Assembly: GCA_963804055.1 (NCBI GenBank)
Contig: CAWDOU010000013.1
Span: forward strand, 248,001 to 312,000
Reading direction: 5' to 3'
DNA length: 64,000 nucleotides
Origin: Bog-473 sp963804055
Lineage (GTDB): Bacteria > Actinomycetota > Acidimicrobiia > Acidimicrobiales > RAAP-2
A program made the translations under genes and the position numbers. Under the pieces are notes generated by a model that saw only the letters and a program-made list of their open reading frames with translations, had not been told where the DNA came from and did not search any database. This document shows positions 25,448 through 33,817 of this stretch, one piece after another. Position 1 is the first letter of the stretch. Each line of letters opens with the position of its first letter.

Positions 25448-25472
25448 GTATCAGCGGAGGAACGCCGCGCTC
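25448..25472 (+). promoter_or_regulatory. Locus-specific promoter element, copy 8
   Basis: GTATCA (25448-25453), 16 nt, then CTC (25470-25472), 59 nt before the ATG at 25532. It would drive the epimerase-pyruvyltransferase-RmlC operon. The gap 25200-25531 contains nothing else recognisable. Confidence 0.72.
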
Positions 25473-25531
25473 CAATGAGCAACGGGCTGCCGTGCAGCTC
25501 GTCCGACCTCGAGACGATCGCAGGGGTGTCA

Positions 25532-26587
25532 ATGAAGGTCCTCGTAGCAGGAGATCGCGGCTACATCGGAGCGGTTCTCGTCCCGTTCCTGCGCGCGGCC
25601 GGACACACCGTCGACGGACTCGACCTCGGGCTCTATGAGGGTTGCGATCTCGGTCCCGGGCCAGAGGACGCCAGTTCCCGCGCCAGGATCGACCTGAGGG
25701 ACGTCGAGGCTCGGCACTGCACGGGATACGACGCCGTCATCTGCTTGGCGGCGTTGTCCAACGACCCGGTCGGTCACTTGAACCCTGCCGCGACCTATTC
25801 GATCAATCTGGAAGGGACCGTGCGGCTCGGTCAGGCCGCCAAGCGTTCCGGCGTCGAGCGATTCCTCTTCGCATCGTCATGCAGCCTCTACGGTTCGGCC
25901 GGCTCGGAGGCCGTGACCGAGGAGGCGGAGCTCTTCCCGGTCACACCCTACGGCGAGACCAAGGCGATGGCCGAGAAGCAGCTCTCCGAGCTCGCCGACG
26001 ATTCGTTCAGCCCCACCTATCTCCGCAATGCAACGGCCTACGGATTCTCTCCCCGGCTGCGCCTGGATATTGTCGTGAACAACCTGACCGCCGTGGCGAT
26101 GACGACCGGGAAGGTCTGCCTGGAGAGCGATGGATCGCCCTGGCGGCCGTTGGTGCACGTCGAAGACATCTGTCGCAGCTTTCTCGCCATGCTCGAAGCA
26201 CCGCGCGAGCTGGTGCACGATGAAGCCTTCAATGTCGGCCGGGCCGAGGACAACGTGCAGGTCCGCGACATCGCCGAGCTCGTCCGTGAGGCAGTCCCTG
26301 GGTCCCAGGTCACGTTCGCCAGCGAGGCCGGACCCGATCTGCGGAACTATCGCGTTGACTTCTCCAAGCTCACCTCGGTCTTGCCGGATCTGCACCTTCG
26401 TTGGAGCGTGCCGGCCGGGGTGGACGAGCTCGTGCGCGCGTACACCGACTACGGCTTCACCCACGATGATTTCGTCTCGTCGAGCTTCGTGCGACTTCGG
26501 CGGATCCAAGAGCTCTTGTCGGCGGGCGTCATCGACGACATGCTGCGACTGCAGCCCAGTGCGGTGCCGGCAGCCTCCGGATCCTGA
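25532..26587 (+). CDS. NAD-dependent epimerase/dehydratase (extended SDR)
   Basis: The 351-aa extended short-chain dehydrogenase starts MKVLVAGDRGYIGAVLV, a Gly-motif variant with GDRGYIG. The catalytic set is SSCSLYG and PYGETKAMAE (Tyr and Lys of YxxxK). It has the SDR nucleotide-sugar fold seen in epimerases, reductases and 4,6-dehydratases. Which of these it performs is not decidable by eye; FAVPVT-like dehydratase motifs are absent, so epimerase or reductase is favoured. ATG 25532 is chosen because the Rossmann strand begins there; longer readings run through the promoter element. The pyruvyl-transferase gene follows after 19 nt. Confidence 0.85.
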   Translation: MKVLVAGDRGYIGAVLVPFLRAAGHTVDGLDLGLYEGCDLGPGPEDASSRARIDLRDVEARHCTGYDAVICLAALSNDPVGHLNPAATYSINLEGTVRLGQAAKRSGVERFLFASSCSLYGSAGSEAVTEEAELFPVTPYGETKAMAEKQLSELADDSFSPTYLRNATAYGFSPRLRLDIVVNNLTAVAMTTGKVCLESDGSPWRPLVHVEDICRSFLAMLEAPRELVHDEAFNVGRAEDNVQVRDIAELVREAVPGSQVTFASEAGPDLRNYRVDFSKLTSVLPDLHLRWSVPAGVDELVRAYTDYGFTHDDFVSSSFVRLRRIQELLSAGVIDDMLRLQPSAVPAASGS

Positions 26588-26606
26588 TCGTGTCCCGGGC
26601 GACCCC

Positions 26607-27932
26607 ATGAGCCTGCGCATTGCTCCCGGCTCTCGGACACAGAATCGCTCTGGTGGTCCCAGGGTCGGATTCTTCGGCCTCTTGGGCTCCGGAAACCTCG
26701 GCAATGACGGGTCATTCGAAGCCGTGCTCAACCGGATCCGAAGAGACCATCCAGAAGCCGTTGTCGACGCCATGTGCATGGGGCCGGAGCGCATGAGCAC
26801 TCACTACGGCGTCCCAGCCATCCCGCTCTACTGGTCCACGGCTCACGAGGGCCGAACGAATCGGCTGGGGGCAAGGCTCATCTGGGCTCTCGGCAAGGTT
26901 GTCGACATCTGGCGCACCTTCTCGTGGGTGCGGCAGCACGATCTCGTCGTGGTCGCAGGCGCCGGAGTACTCGAGAACTCGCTGCCCATGCGGGCAACCG
27001 GCGTGCCGTACGCCATGTTCCTCCTCTGCGCGTCCGGCAAGCTCGCGCGCTCCAGGGTTGCGCTCCTCTCCGTCGGGGCCACCAAAATCACGCCTCGCCC
27101 CACCCGATGGCTGCGAAACGGCGCTGCGCGCCTTGCCTACTACCGCTCCTACCGAGACAGAATCTCATGGGAGGTCATGCAGCAGTCCGGCGCCTTCGCC
27201 CAGCACGATCCCGTGTACACCGACCTGGTCTTTTCCTTCCCGGCGCCTCGGTCCGCAGTCAGTGACCCACGGCTCGTCGGAGTAGGCGTCATGTCGTTCT
27301 TCGGCGGAAGCGACGACCGCCGTGACGGCCAACAGATCCATGACGACTACATCGAGGCCATGACGCAGTTCATCTGTTGGTTGGTGGATCACGGCTACGC
27401 AGTCCGGCTGCTTTCAGGAGACGACTCCAAGGACGACACCGTCATCGCCTCCGTCATGGCGGACGTGTCGATGCGCCGGCCTGGTCTCCCACCCGGAGAA
27501 GTCGTGGCGAACCACGTTTCGTCACTGGGTGATCTGCTGGAGGAAATTGAGCCAGTCGGATTCGTCGTCGGAGCCCGCTATCACAACGTCGTCTCGGGGC
27601 TACGGCTCTGCAAGCCAACGATCTCGGTGGGTTACTCGCTGAAGCACGATGCCCTGATGAGCGACATGGGCGTCCCGGAGTTCGCCATGTCGGCTCGATC
27701 GGTCAGCGGGTCGCAGCTGATTGAGCGTTTCACAGAGTTGCAGAATCGGTCGAGCGAGGTGCACGCGACCCTCGAGACAAATCTGCGCTTCAAGCAACGA
27801 GAACTTGAAGGGCAATTCAGGGACCTGGCCTCGCTCGTCGATTCCGACCCAAACGGGTCATCTCCACACCAGGAAGTGACATCCCGGAGCTCTCGCCACC
27901 TGCACCCGGTCCAGGGAAGCGCAACAACGTGA
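26607..27932 (+). CDS. Polysaccharide pyruvyl transferase family protein
   Basis: The 441-aa protein begins its fold at VGFFGLLGSGNLGNDGSF, the hallmark N-terminal motif of the CsaB/PssM-type pyruvyl transferases. VVVAGAGVLENS and, later, GARYHNVVSGLRLCKPTISVGYSLKHDAL match the family's C-terminal phosphoenolpyruvate-binding region, with its conserved RxH. These enzymes add a pyruvate ketal to a sugar of a lipid-linked repeat or surface polymer, giving it negative charge. It lies between an epimerase gene and an RmlC-like gene in one operon. ATG 26607; the last 40 residues are poorly conserved in appearance. Confidence 0.85.
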   Translation: MSLRIAPGSRTQNRSGGPRVGFFGLLGSGNLGNDGSFEAVLNRIRRDHPEAVVDAMCMGPERMSTHYGVPAIPLYWSTAHEGRTNRLGARLIWALGKVVDIWRTFSWVRQHDLVVVAGAGVLENSLPMRATGVPYAMFLLCASGKLARSRVALLSVGATKITPRPTRWLRNGAARLAYYRSYRDRISWEVMQQSGAFAQHDPVYTDLVFSFPAPRSAVSDPRLVGVGVMSFFGGSDDRRDGQQIHDDYIEAMTQFICWLVDHGYAVRLLSGDDSKDDTVIASVMADVSMRRPGLPPGEVVANHVSSLGDLLEEIEPVGFVVGARYHNVVSGLRLCKPTISVGYSLKHDALMSDMGVPEFAMSARSVSGSQLIERFTELQNRSSEVHATLETNLRFKQRELEGQFRDLASLVDSDPNGSSPHQEVTSRSSRHLHPVQGSATT

Positions 27933-27987
27933 CATCCAGTGAGGTGCATCGGTCGACCCGGCACCTCTGGAGCCAAGAGCACGGCAC

Positions 27988-28536
27988 GTGAAGGTACGCC
28001 GAGTCGAACGCATCGCCGGGGCGTGGCTCTTCGAACCTACTCCGATCGTGGACGAACGGGGATTCTTCTCCCGAACCTTCGACGCGCAGCTTGCCCGCGA
28101 AGCGGGAATCGATCCGAACGGATTCGCTCAGGACAGTCTCTCGCGGTCAGTCCACGGTGTGGTGCGGGGTCTTCACGTCCGGCGCGGCGCCGGGGAGACG
28201 AAACTGGTGCGATGCTCCTACGGAGCTGTCTACGACGTGATAGTCGACCTGCGGGCGGACTCGCCCACCTATCGCAATTGGGAGAGCTTCGAGCTCAATG
28301 GGGACCGGCAGATGTCGCTGTACATCCCCAGCGGATGTGCTCACGGATTCCAGGCTCTCACAGATGTCGCTGATGTCTCCTACCGCATCGACCGGCCTCA
28401 CGATCCTTCGGAGGACATTGCCATTCGTTTCGACACCCCGGAATTGGACATCCCGTGGCCTCTCCCGGTGAGCATCCTGTCCCGACGGGACCAGCAAGCC
28501 TTGTCACTGGAGGATGCAGTACGAGCATTGGGATGA
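27988..28536 (+). CDS. RmlC-like dTDP-4-dehydrorhamnose 3,5-epimerase family protein
   Basis: The 182-aa cupin enzyme carries FEPTPIVDERGFFSRTF, the general-base His region SVHGVVRGLHVRRG and YIPSGCAHGFQALTD, all family signatures. The family epimerises C3 and/or C5 of a 4-keto-6-deoxy-hexose nucleotide. No rmlA, rmlB or rmlD is present here, so it could act on a different 4-keto sugar, for example the C-methylated one. GTG start at 27988, 55 nt after the pyruvyl-transferase stop and in the same operon. Copy 9 of the promoter element begins 20 nt after its stop. Confidence 0.88.
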   Translation: MKVRRVERIAGAWLFEPTPIVDERGFFSRTFDAQLAREAGIDPNGFAQDSLSRSVHGVVRGLHVRRGAGETKLVRCSYGAVYDVIVDLRADSPTYRNWESFELNGDRQMSLYIPSGCAHGFQALTDVADVSYRIDRPHDPSEDIAIRFDTPELDIPWPLPVSILSRRDQQALSLEDAVRALG

Positions 28537-28556
28537 CGGTTCGCCACGGAATCCGC

Positions 28557-28581
28557 GTATCACGGTCCGACGATGCGTCTC
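28557..28581 (+). promoter_or_regulatory. Locus-specific promoter element, copy 9 (GT2 gene)
   Basis: GTATCA (28557-28562), 16 nt, then CTC (28579-28581), 56 nt before the ATG at 28638. It lies in the 101-bp gap after the RmlC-like gene. It shares CGTATCACGGTC with copy 7. Confidence 0.74.
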
Positions 28582-28637
28582 TCAGCTAAGGGGTCTTCGA
28601 CGGTCTATGTCGTCGAACACCTCCAGACATCAGGCAT

Positions 28638-29603
28638 ATGACCATGACCGATCGAACCGAGCACACACCGCCGCCGCGACTGAGTATCGGGCTTCCCGTC
28701 TATAACGGAAGCCGGTACCTTTCCAAATCCCTCGACGCGCTCCTCGGACAGAGCTACGGAGACTTCGAGCTGATCATTTCGGACAACGCTTCGACCGACG
28801 ACACCTCCGCGATCTGCCGGGAGTACGAGAGCAGGGACGCGAGGGTTCGCTACTTCCGCCAGCCTCGGAACATCGGCTCGTCCCCGAATCACAATTTCGT
28901 CGTCGAGCGAGCCCGAGGGGAGCTCTTCAAGTGGGCGTCATACGATGACTTGTACGCCCGAGAGCTTCTCGAACGTTGTGTCGACGCGCTCGACGAGCGA
29001 CCCGACGCCGTGCTCGCCCACTCCTGGACGGCCAACATCGATGAAGCAGATCGCATCTTTGCCGCGCCGGCCTACCCGCTCGCGACGGGCGCCGCGACGG
29101 CTCCCGAGCGCTTCCGGAGCGTCATCTTCGGGAGTGGAGGCGACGACATCTACGCCGTGATCCGCACGAGCACGCTGCGCCGGATCCTGCCCCAGGACAG
29201 CTACCACCATGCCGAGAATCCGGTCGTTGCCGCGCTCAGCCTGCACGGTCCGTTCCTCCAGGTGCCGGACTGGCTCTATTTTCGACGCGATCATCCCCAG
29301 CAGGCCGAGCGAGCCTGCTCCTCGATGCGCTCGCGCTGCGCCAACATGGATCCTCGGCGTGCGAATCGCTGGCGGCATCCGGAGGCACGCCTCTACGGAG
29401 AGTACCTCTGGGGCTATGTCACGGCTATCCATCGCGCCCCCCTGACCTCGGCCGAACGGCTTCAGTGCTACGGGCACCTGGCGAGTTGGTTGACGAGCCG
29501 GGCACACCGGCAGCGTGTCCGGGGAACCATCGACAGAGAGGCGGGCGTTCCCGACGGGCTCAACGTCGAGGCAGTGGTCGCGTGGGTGGCTCGCGGAGAA
29601 TGA
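28638..29603 (+). CDS. Glycosyltransferase family 2
   Basis: The 321-aa GT-A glycosyltransferase has the family opening LSIGLPVYNGSRYLSKSLDALLGQSYGDFELIISDNASTDDT, of which ISDNASTDD is the nucleotide-binding acidic region. FKWASYDDLYARE supplies the DxD-like metal site. It is an inverting enzyme adding one sugar to the lipid-linked oligosaccharide; donor and linkage unknown. It lacks membrane helices, so it is a soluble or peripheral transferase. ATG 28638 (another at 28644) with a weak RBS. It is driven by promoter copy 9; a methyltransferase gene follows after 178 bp. Confidence 0.88.
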   Translation: MTMTDRTEHTPPPRLSIGLPVYNGSRYLSKSLDALLGQSYGDFELIISDNASTDDTSAICREYESRDARVRYFRQPRNIGSSPNHNFVVERARGELFKWASYDDLYARELLERCVDALDERPDAVLAHSWTANIDEADRIFAAPAYPLATGAATAPERFRSVIFGSGGDDIYAVIRTSTLRRILPQDSYHHAENPVVAALSLHGPFLQVPDWLYFRRDHPQQAERACSSMRSRCANMDPRRANRWRHPEARLYGEYLWGYVTAIHRAPLTSAERLQCYGHLASWLTSRAHRQRVRGTIDREAGVPDGLNVEAVVAWVARGE

Positions 29604-29781
29604 CCCTCGAGGTTCGCTGGAGTCCGGCGGGACTGGACTGCGAAATGCCCTCTGTCATGGTCGACATCGGCACACGGCTCTCCCTCCCTCCGCTGGGAGG
29701 CGTCCTGGCGAATCCCCTGTCGTCGCTTGGCGCCATTGAGAACCCACGCGGGCCTCGCCGCCGACATCACTTCCCGGAGAG

Positions 29782-30450
29782 ATGCGTCGGGTCGTGACAC
29801 AGCCCAAAGTGTTCAACGAGTCCACCCGAGATTTCTGGAGCGGGCAGCACCACAAATTTGAAGCTCCTCACTTCCGGCAGCAGAAGGCGGCTCGCCTCAT
29901 CAACGCCGTCGCGCCGGTGGGCCGCTGCAGGTTGCTGGACGTTGGCTGTGCCCGCTCTTCACTCAAGTGGCTGCTCGAGCCGGACATCGAGTATTTCGGC
30001 ATCGATATCTTCATCGCCAGACCTGCTCCGTACCTCCGCGAGCTCGACATCGTCGAGAACCCGATCGCCTTCGATGGCCTCACGTTCGACCTGGTGGCCG
30101 CCCTGGGACTCTTTGAGTATCTCGGTGGCACCCAGGAGGAGAAGTTTCGAGAGATCGCGAGCCTTCTCACTCCGGACGGGAGGTTCGTCGTGACGTACGG
30201 GAACTTCGATCACCGCCGGCCCCACATCTACGGGGCCTACACCAACGTGCAATCGCCGGCGGCGTTCCGCTCCAGCCTCGAGCGACACTTCATCATTGAG
30301 CGTCAATTCCCGACAGCGCTCAACCGGACGCAGACGCAGCCGGTACGTCGGCTGACGAAGGCCGTCAACATGAGGGTCAGGCACAGCCTGCCCGTCGTGA
30401 CTCCGAAGCTGGCAGTCGAATACTTCTTCGTCTGCCGGAATCCGGGGTGA
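29782..30450 (+). CDS. Class I SAM-dependent methyltransferase
   Basis: The 222-aa product has CRLLDVGCARSSLKWLL as motif I of the Rossmann methyltransferase fold, EYFGIDIF as motif II and FDLVAALGLFEYLGG as the motif IV region. VVTYGNFDHRRPHIYGAY is a variable substrate part. It may O- or N-methylate a polymer sugar, because it is the last gene of the polysaccharide block and reads in the same direction as the GT2. The 178-bp gap before it (29604-29781) contains no locus promoter element and no other signal I recognise, so it may be transcribed from the GT2 promoter. Confidence 0.75.
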   Translation: MRRVVTQPKVFNESTRDFWSGQHHKFEAPHFRQQKAARLINAVAPVGRCRLLDVGCARSSLKWLLEPDIEYFGIDIFIARPAPYLRELDIVENPIAFDGLTFDLVAALGLFEYLGGTQEEKFREIASLLTPDGRFVVTYGNFDHRRPHIYGAYTNVQSPAAFRSSLERHFIIERQFPTALNRTQTQPVRRLTKAVNMRVRHSLPVVTPKLAVEYFFVCRNPG

Positions 30451-30489
30451 CGGCCACGAAGCTCGTTGGCGTTTCCGCCGATCCGGCCT

Positions 30490-31488
30490 CTAGCGCGAAT
30501 GGAGCTTGCCGATCTCCCGGAACCACCCGAGCGTCGTCGCCAACCCGTCGTCGAGGCTGATCGGGCTGTAGCCGAGCCGCTTGTAGGTCTTCGAGTCCTC
30601 GAGCTTCCGGCGGTCGGGCTTGGCCTTGGCCGCCTTCTCCGCGATCGCCACCAGCGTGGGGCCGAAGACCTGGGCCAGCTCAGGGTCGTCCGAGGCCTCG
30701 ACGTCGACGACCTCGTGGTCGAGCCCCGCCAGCTGGCCCATCCGGTTGCAGGCGTTGGCGATGCTGACCACGTCCTCGGGACGGCCGTCGAGCATGTAGC
30801 GCTCGCCCGACACGCCCTTGTCGAGGGCCAGAATGCACCCGCGGGCGATGTCCTCGCCGTAGACCCAACTCACTGGGAACTTGAGGTAGCGCTCAATGCG
30901 TCCCCGGGCTGCCGACAGCAGCACCCGGTTGAAGCTCGTCATTCCCAGCGCGTTGCTCACCACGGGCGACGGCCCGAAGATGGCGCCTGGATGCGTACTG
31001 ACGACATCCCTCCCCTTCTCGGCCCGGGACATGGCATCGAGAAAGGCCGCCATCTTGGTGATGGTGTAGGGATCCGAGCTCGGCTCCTTCGTGACGGGCG
31101 CGTCCTCACGGTCGAGCCCTCCGGCGGTGTCGAAGAAGGTGCCGGTGCTGACGGCCACCACACGTCTCAGGTCGACGGCCTCAGCCGCGTCCAGGACGTT
31201 CTTCGTGCCGTTGATGTTGACGGCCTCGAAGTCGGCCAGGTTCTGGCTGGCCCCGCCCAGCAGCGCGGCGCAGTGGATGGCGGAGTCCGCCCCCGTGGCC
31301 GCCCGCACCACGGCGTCGGCATCGGTGACGTCGCCTGTGATCACCTCGACGCCGAGCGCCGCCAGCGGCGCGGTGTCCGCCGTCTCGCGGGCGAGCGCCC
31401 GGACGTGGTCACCCCGCTCCGTCAACTGCTTGCAGATGTTGGCGCCGGCCAATCCGGTGGCGCCGGTCACGAGGACCGTCTGGCTCAT
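30490..31488 (-). CDS. NAD(P)-dependent epimerase/dehydratase-like SDR
   Basis: The 332-aa extended SDR opens VLVTGATGLAGANICKQL, with the GxTGxxG nucleotide motif. It has SAIHCAALLGG, VVAVSTGTFF (catalytic Ser/Thr) and DPYTITKMAAF, the Tyr-x3-Lys pair. It resembles dihydroflavonol-4-reductase or 3-beta-HSD-like proteins rather than sugar-nucleotide enzymes, so I place it outside the polysaccharide locus. Its ATG overlaps the stop of the upstream AhpD-like gene (ATGA), so the pair is an operon. The substrate is not known. Confidence 0.82.
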   Translation of the reverse strand: MSQTVLVTGATGLAGANICKQLTERGDHVRALARETADTAPLAALGVEVITGDVTDADAVVRAATGADSAIHCAALLGGASQNLADFEAVNINGTKNVLDAAEAVDLRRVVAVSTGTFFDTAGGLDREDAPVTKEPSSDPYTITKMAAFLDAMSRAEKGRDVVSTHPGAIFGPSPVVSNALGMTSFNRVLLSAARGRIERYLKFPVSWVYGEDIARGCILALDKGVSGERYMLDGRPEDVVSIANACNRMGQLAGLDHEVVDVEASDDPELAQVFGPTLVAIAEKAAKAKPDRRKLEDSKTYKRLGYSPISLDDGLATTLGWFREIGKLHSR

Positions 31489-32078
31489 GCCGATTCCTGC
31501 AGGAGCTGCTCGTCCGGCTTGGCGGCGTCGACCTGGTCGGGGCTGTAGGGGATGACCGGCTCACCGGTCCCGTAGAGGTCCAGGGTGTGCAGGAAGCGGT
31601 GCAGTCCCATGGCGTTGGCACAGGCGAATCCCAACTCGACGATCTGTGCCGACGTGAAGTGCTCGCCCAACTTGCGGTAGGTCTCGTCGTCGATGGCGTG
31701 GTGGTCGGCCGAGAGAAGGTCGAGGAACTCGACGGCCAGCCGCTCCTGTTCCGTCAGGTCGCCACCGTGGCCGGGAGCGATGAGGCAGGCCACGTCCTCG
31801 TCCGAGATGGAGTCGTGCTTCCTCGACTGGCTGCAGGGCTGGCACTCGCCGAGCTGTGCGCTACGGATGCGCAACAATTCCGTGATGCGACCGCCGAGCA
31901 GGGTGTTCTTCCCGTAGCCCTGACGTGCCATGTTGACCATCATGATCTGCGACGTCTTGTAGGCGAAGATCTGTAGCGGAATGGGTGTGGCGTAGGTCCC
32001 CGCAGCGACGCCTTCCTCGATGATGCTGCGAACCTCCGGCGTCATCTCCTCAAACGGAATCGGCTCAATTCTCGGCAT
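31485..32078 (-). CDS. Carboxymuconolactone decarboxylase / AhpD-like protein
   Basis: The 197-aa protein contains the AhpD-type redox site GECQPCSQSRKHD: a Cys-x2-Cys pair with a following His and Asp. The flanking helices include ITELLRIRSAQL and IVELGFACANAMGLHRFL. The family includes alkylhydroperoxidase D and carboxymuconolactone decarboxylase; the CxxC points to thiol redox or peroxidase activity. ATG 32078 chosen (an alternative ATG at 32099). It is translationally coupled to the SDR downstream and divergent from the SDR at 32161 with an 82-bp gap. Confidence 0.82.
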   Translation of the reverse strand: MPRIEPIPFEEMTPEVRSIIEEGVAAGTYATPIPLQIFAYKTSQIMMVNMARQGYGKNTLLGGRITELLRIRSAQLGECQPCSQSRKHDSISDEDVACLIAPGHGGDLTEQERLAVEFLDLLSADHHAIDDETYRKLGEHFTSAQIVELGFACANAMGLHRFLHTLDLYGTGEPVIPYSPDQVDAAKPDEQLLQESA

Positions 32079-32160
32079 GCGCAGAAAACCCCCATCCATC
32101 CCCGGGCCAGTCCCCGCAGATCTCGTTCGTTCAGTGACGTGCCTACTGTAACGTCGTCGG

Positions 32161-32967
32161 GTGCCTCTCGACCCATCAGCAATTCTCTTGACAGACAGAA
32201 TTGCCGTCGTCACCGGCGGCGGCTCGGGAATCGGACGCGGCATTGCGAACGGCTTTGCCGCCTTCGGCGCGAAGGTCGCCATCTGGGAGAAGGATCCCGA
32301 CACGTGCGCCGCCGCGGCGAAGGAAGTCGGCGGCCTCTCGGTGCCGACCGACGTACGCGACTCGTCCGAGGTCGATCGCGCGCTCGAGCGCACCGTCGCC
32401 GAGCTCGGCCCGGTCAGCATCCTCGTCAACAACGCGGGCGGCGTCTTCTCGTCGCCACTGCTCGACACGACGGAGAACGGCTGGGACGCGCTCTACCGCG
32501 CCAACCTCAAGCACGTCATCCTGTGCACGCAGCGAGTGGCCCGCGTGATGGTCGAGCACAAGATCGGCGGGAGCATCATGAGCGTCAGCTCCATCGAGGG
32601 CGTGCGCGCCGCTCCCGGCTACGCGGCCTACGCTGCCGCCAAGGCGGGCGTGCTCAATTACACGAAGACGGCTGCGCTCGAGTTGGCCCATCTCGGCATC
32701 CGGGTCAACGCGTTGGCGCCCGACATCACCATGACCGAGGGCATCGCCGCCATTGCGCCCGACACCAACGGGCGCTTCGGCCTCACGGTGCCCATGGGTC
32801 GGGCCGGCCACGTCGACGAGATGGCGGGCGCCGCCATCTTCCTGGCCAGCGACATGTCGAGCTACATCACCGGCCAGACCCTTCACGTCGACGGCGGGAC
32901 GCACGCCGCCAGCGGCTGGTACCACCACGCCGAGACAGGCGAATACATCCTCGGCCCCTCGACGTAG
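32161..32967 (+). CDS. SDR family oxidoreductase
   Basis: This 268-aa classical short-chain dehydrogenase has IAVVTGGGSGIGRGIANGF as its cofactor loop, SILVNNAGG (NNAG), catalytic Ser in IMSVSSIEG and YAAYAAAKAG as YxxxK. DGGTHAASGWYHH ends the fold. Substrate unknown; probably an NAD(P)-linked ketone or alcohol. The start is GTG at 32161. CTACTGTAACG lies just upstream, so the transcript may be almost leaderless. It is convergent with another SDR whose stop is at 32992. Confidence 0.88.
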   Translation: MPLDPSAILLTDRIAVVTGGGSGIGRGIANGFAAFGAKVAIWEKDPDTCAAAAKEVGGLSVPTDVRDSSEVDRALERTVAELGPVSILVNNAGGVFSSPLLDTTENGWDALYRANLKHVILCTQRVARVMVEHKIGGSIMSVSSIEGVRAAPGYAAYAAAKAGVLNYTKTAALELAHLGIRVNALAPDITMTEGIAAIAPDTNGRFGLTVPMGRAGHVDEMAGAAIFLASDMSSYITGQTLHVDGGTHAASGWYHHAETGEYILGPST

Positions 32968-32991
32968 CGGGAGCCAACTCTCCCCTTCTGC

Positions 32992-33775
32992 TCAGCCCTC
33001 CCCGAGCCCGACGTGGGCGCCCATGCCGCCGTCCACGGCGATCATCTGCCCCGTGATGTAGCGGGACTCGTCGGAGGCCAGGAAGACCACCACGTCCGCG
33101 ATGTCGTCCGGTTGGCCCACTGACCGCGTCAGGACGGCCTTCCCGAGGTTGGCGACCATCTTCTCGTCCAAATGAGCGCGCACCGCGTCCGTGATGATGA
33201 GGCCGGGCAGGATGGTGTTGACCCGGATCCCCTGCTTCCCGTGGCTCGTGGCCACGTACATCGACAGCGCGTTCACGCCGGCCTTCGAGACCCCGTAGGC
33301 GGTCCGGGTCCGGTCCCCCTTGAGCGACGCGCCCGACGACATGTTGATGATGGAACCTCCGCCGGCCGCCACCATCTCGGGCACCGCGTGCTTGCACATC
33401 AGCATCTGACTCTGGAGGTTCACCTCCAGGGCGCGCTGCCAGACGTCCAGGGAGAGCTCCGTGACCGCGGTGTCGCGGCTCAGGAAGTCCGAGTCCGTGA
33501 GCGCCGCGTTGTTGTGCAGGATGTGCAAGCCGCCGAATTGCGACGTGGCGGCGGCGACGGTGGCCACCACCTGGGCCTCGTCGGACAGGTCGGCCTGAAA
33601 CGCCACGGCGCGGCCACCCGACTCCGTGATCCCCGCGGTGACGCGGTCGGCGGCCGACTCGTCGATGTCGACGACGAGGACCGAGGCCCCCTCGCGGGCC
33701 ACCGCGCGCGGTTGCCCCTCCGATCCCACCGCCGCCCCCGGTGACGATCGCGACCTTGTCCTTGAGACGTTCCAT
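32992..33775 (-). CDS. SDR family oxidoreductase, interrupted by a frameshift
   Basis: The start ATG at 33775 encodes MERLKDKVAIVTGGGGGIGG, the cofactor loop of a classical SDR. After about 24 codons the correct reading moves to another frame, which continues REGASVLVVDIDES, HILHNNAAL, INMSSGASLKGD, AYGVSKAGVNAL and MIAVDGGMGAHVG down to 32992. The break sits in an alternating CG run near 33701-33711; one missing CG dinucleotide would restore the frame. It could be an assembly error or a real knock-out. The joined protein would be about 261 aa, normal for the family. Function otherwise unknown. Confidence 0.7.
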
Positions 33776-33817
33776 GCCGTGCCGTTCCTCCGTCGTGCCG
33801 TCGCTCCGTCCCGCACC

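Noticed and set aside
23625..25478. A 617-codon open frame on the plus strand opposite the beta-helix gene
   Set aside because: It is antisense to a gene with clear signal peptide and repeats, and reads as Val/Gly/Asp-rich low complexity caused by high GC.
30466..31548. A 360-codon plus-strand frame over the SDR gene
   Set aside because: It mirrors the SDR coding sequence; no domain motif is present and the SDR has a full catalytic set.
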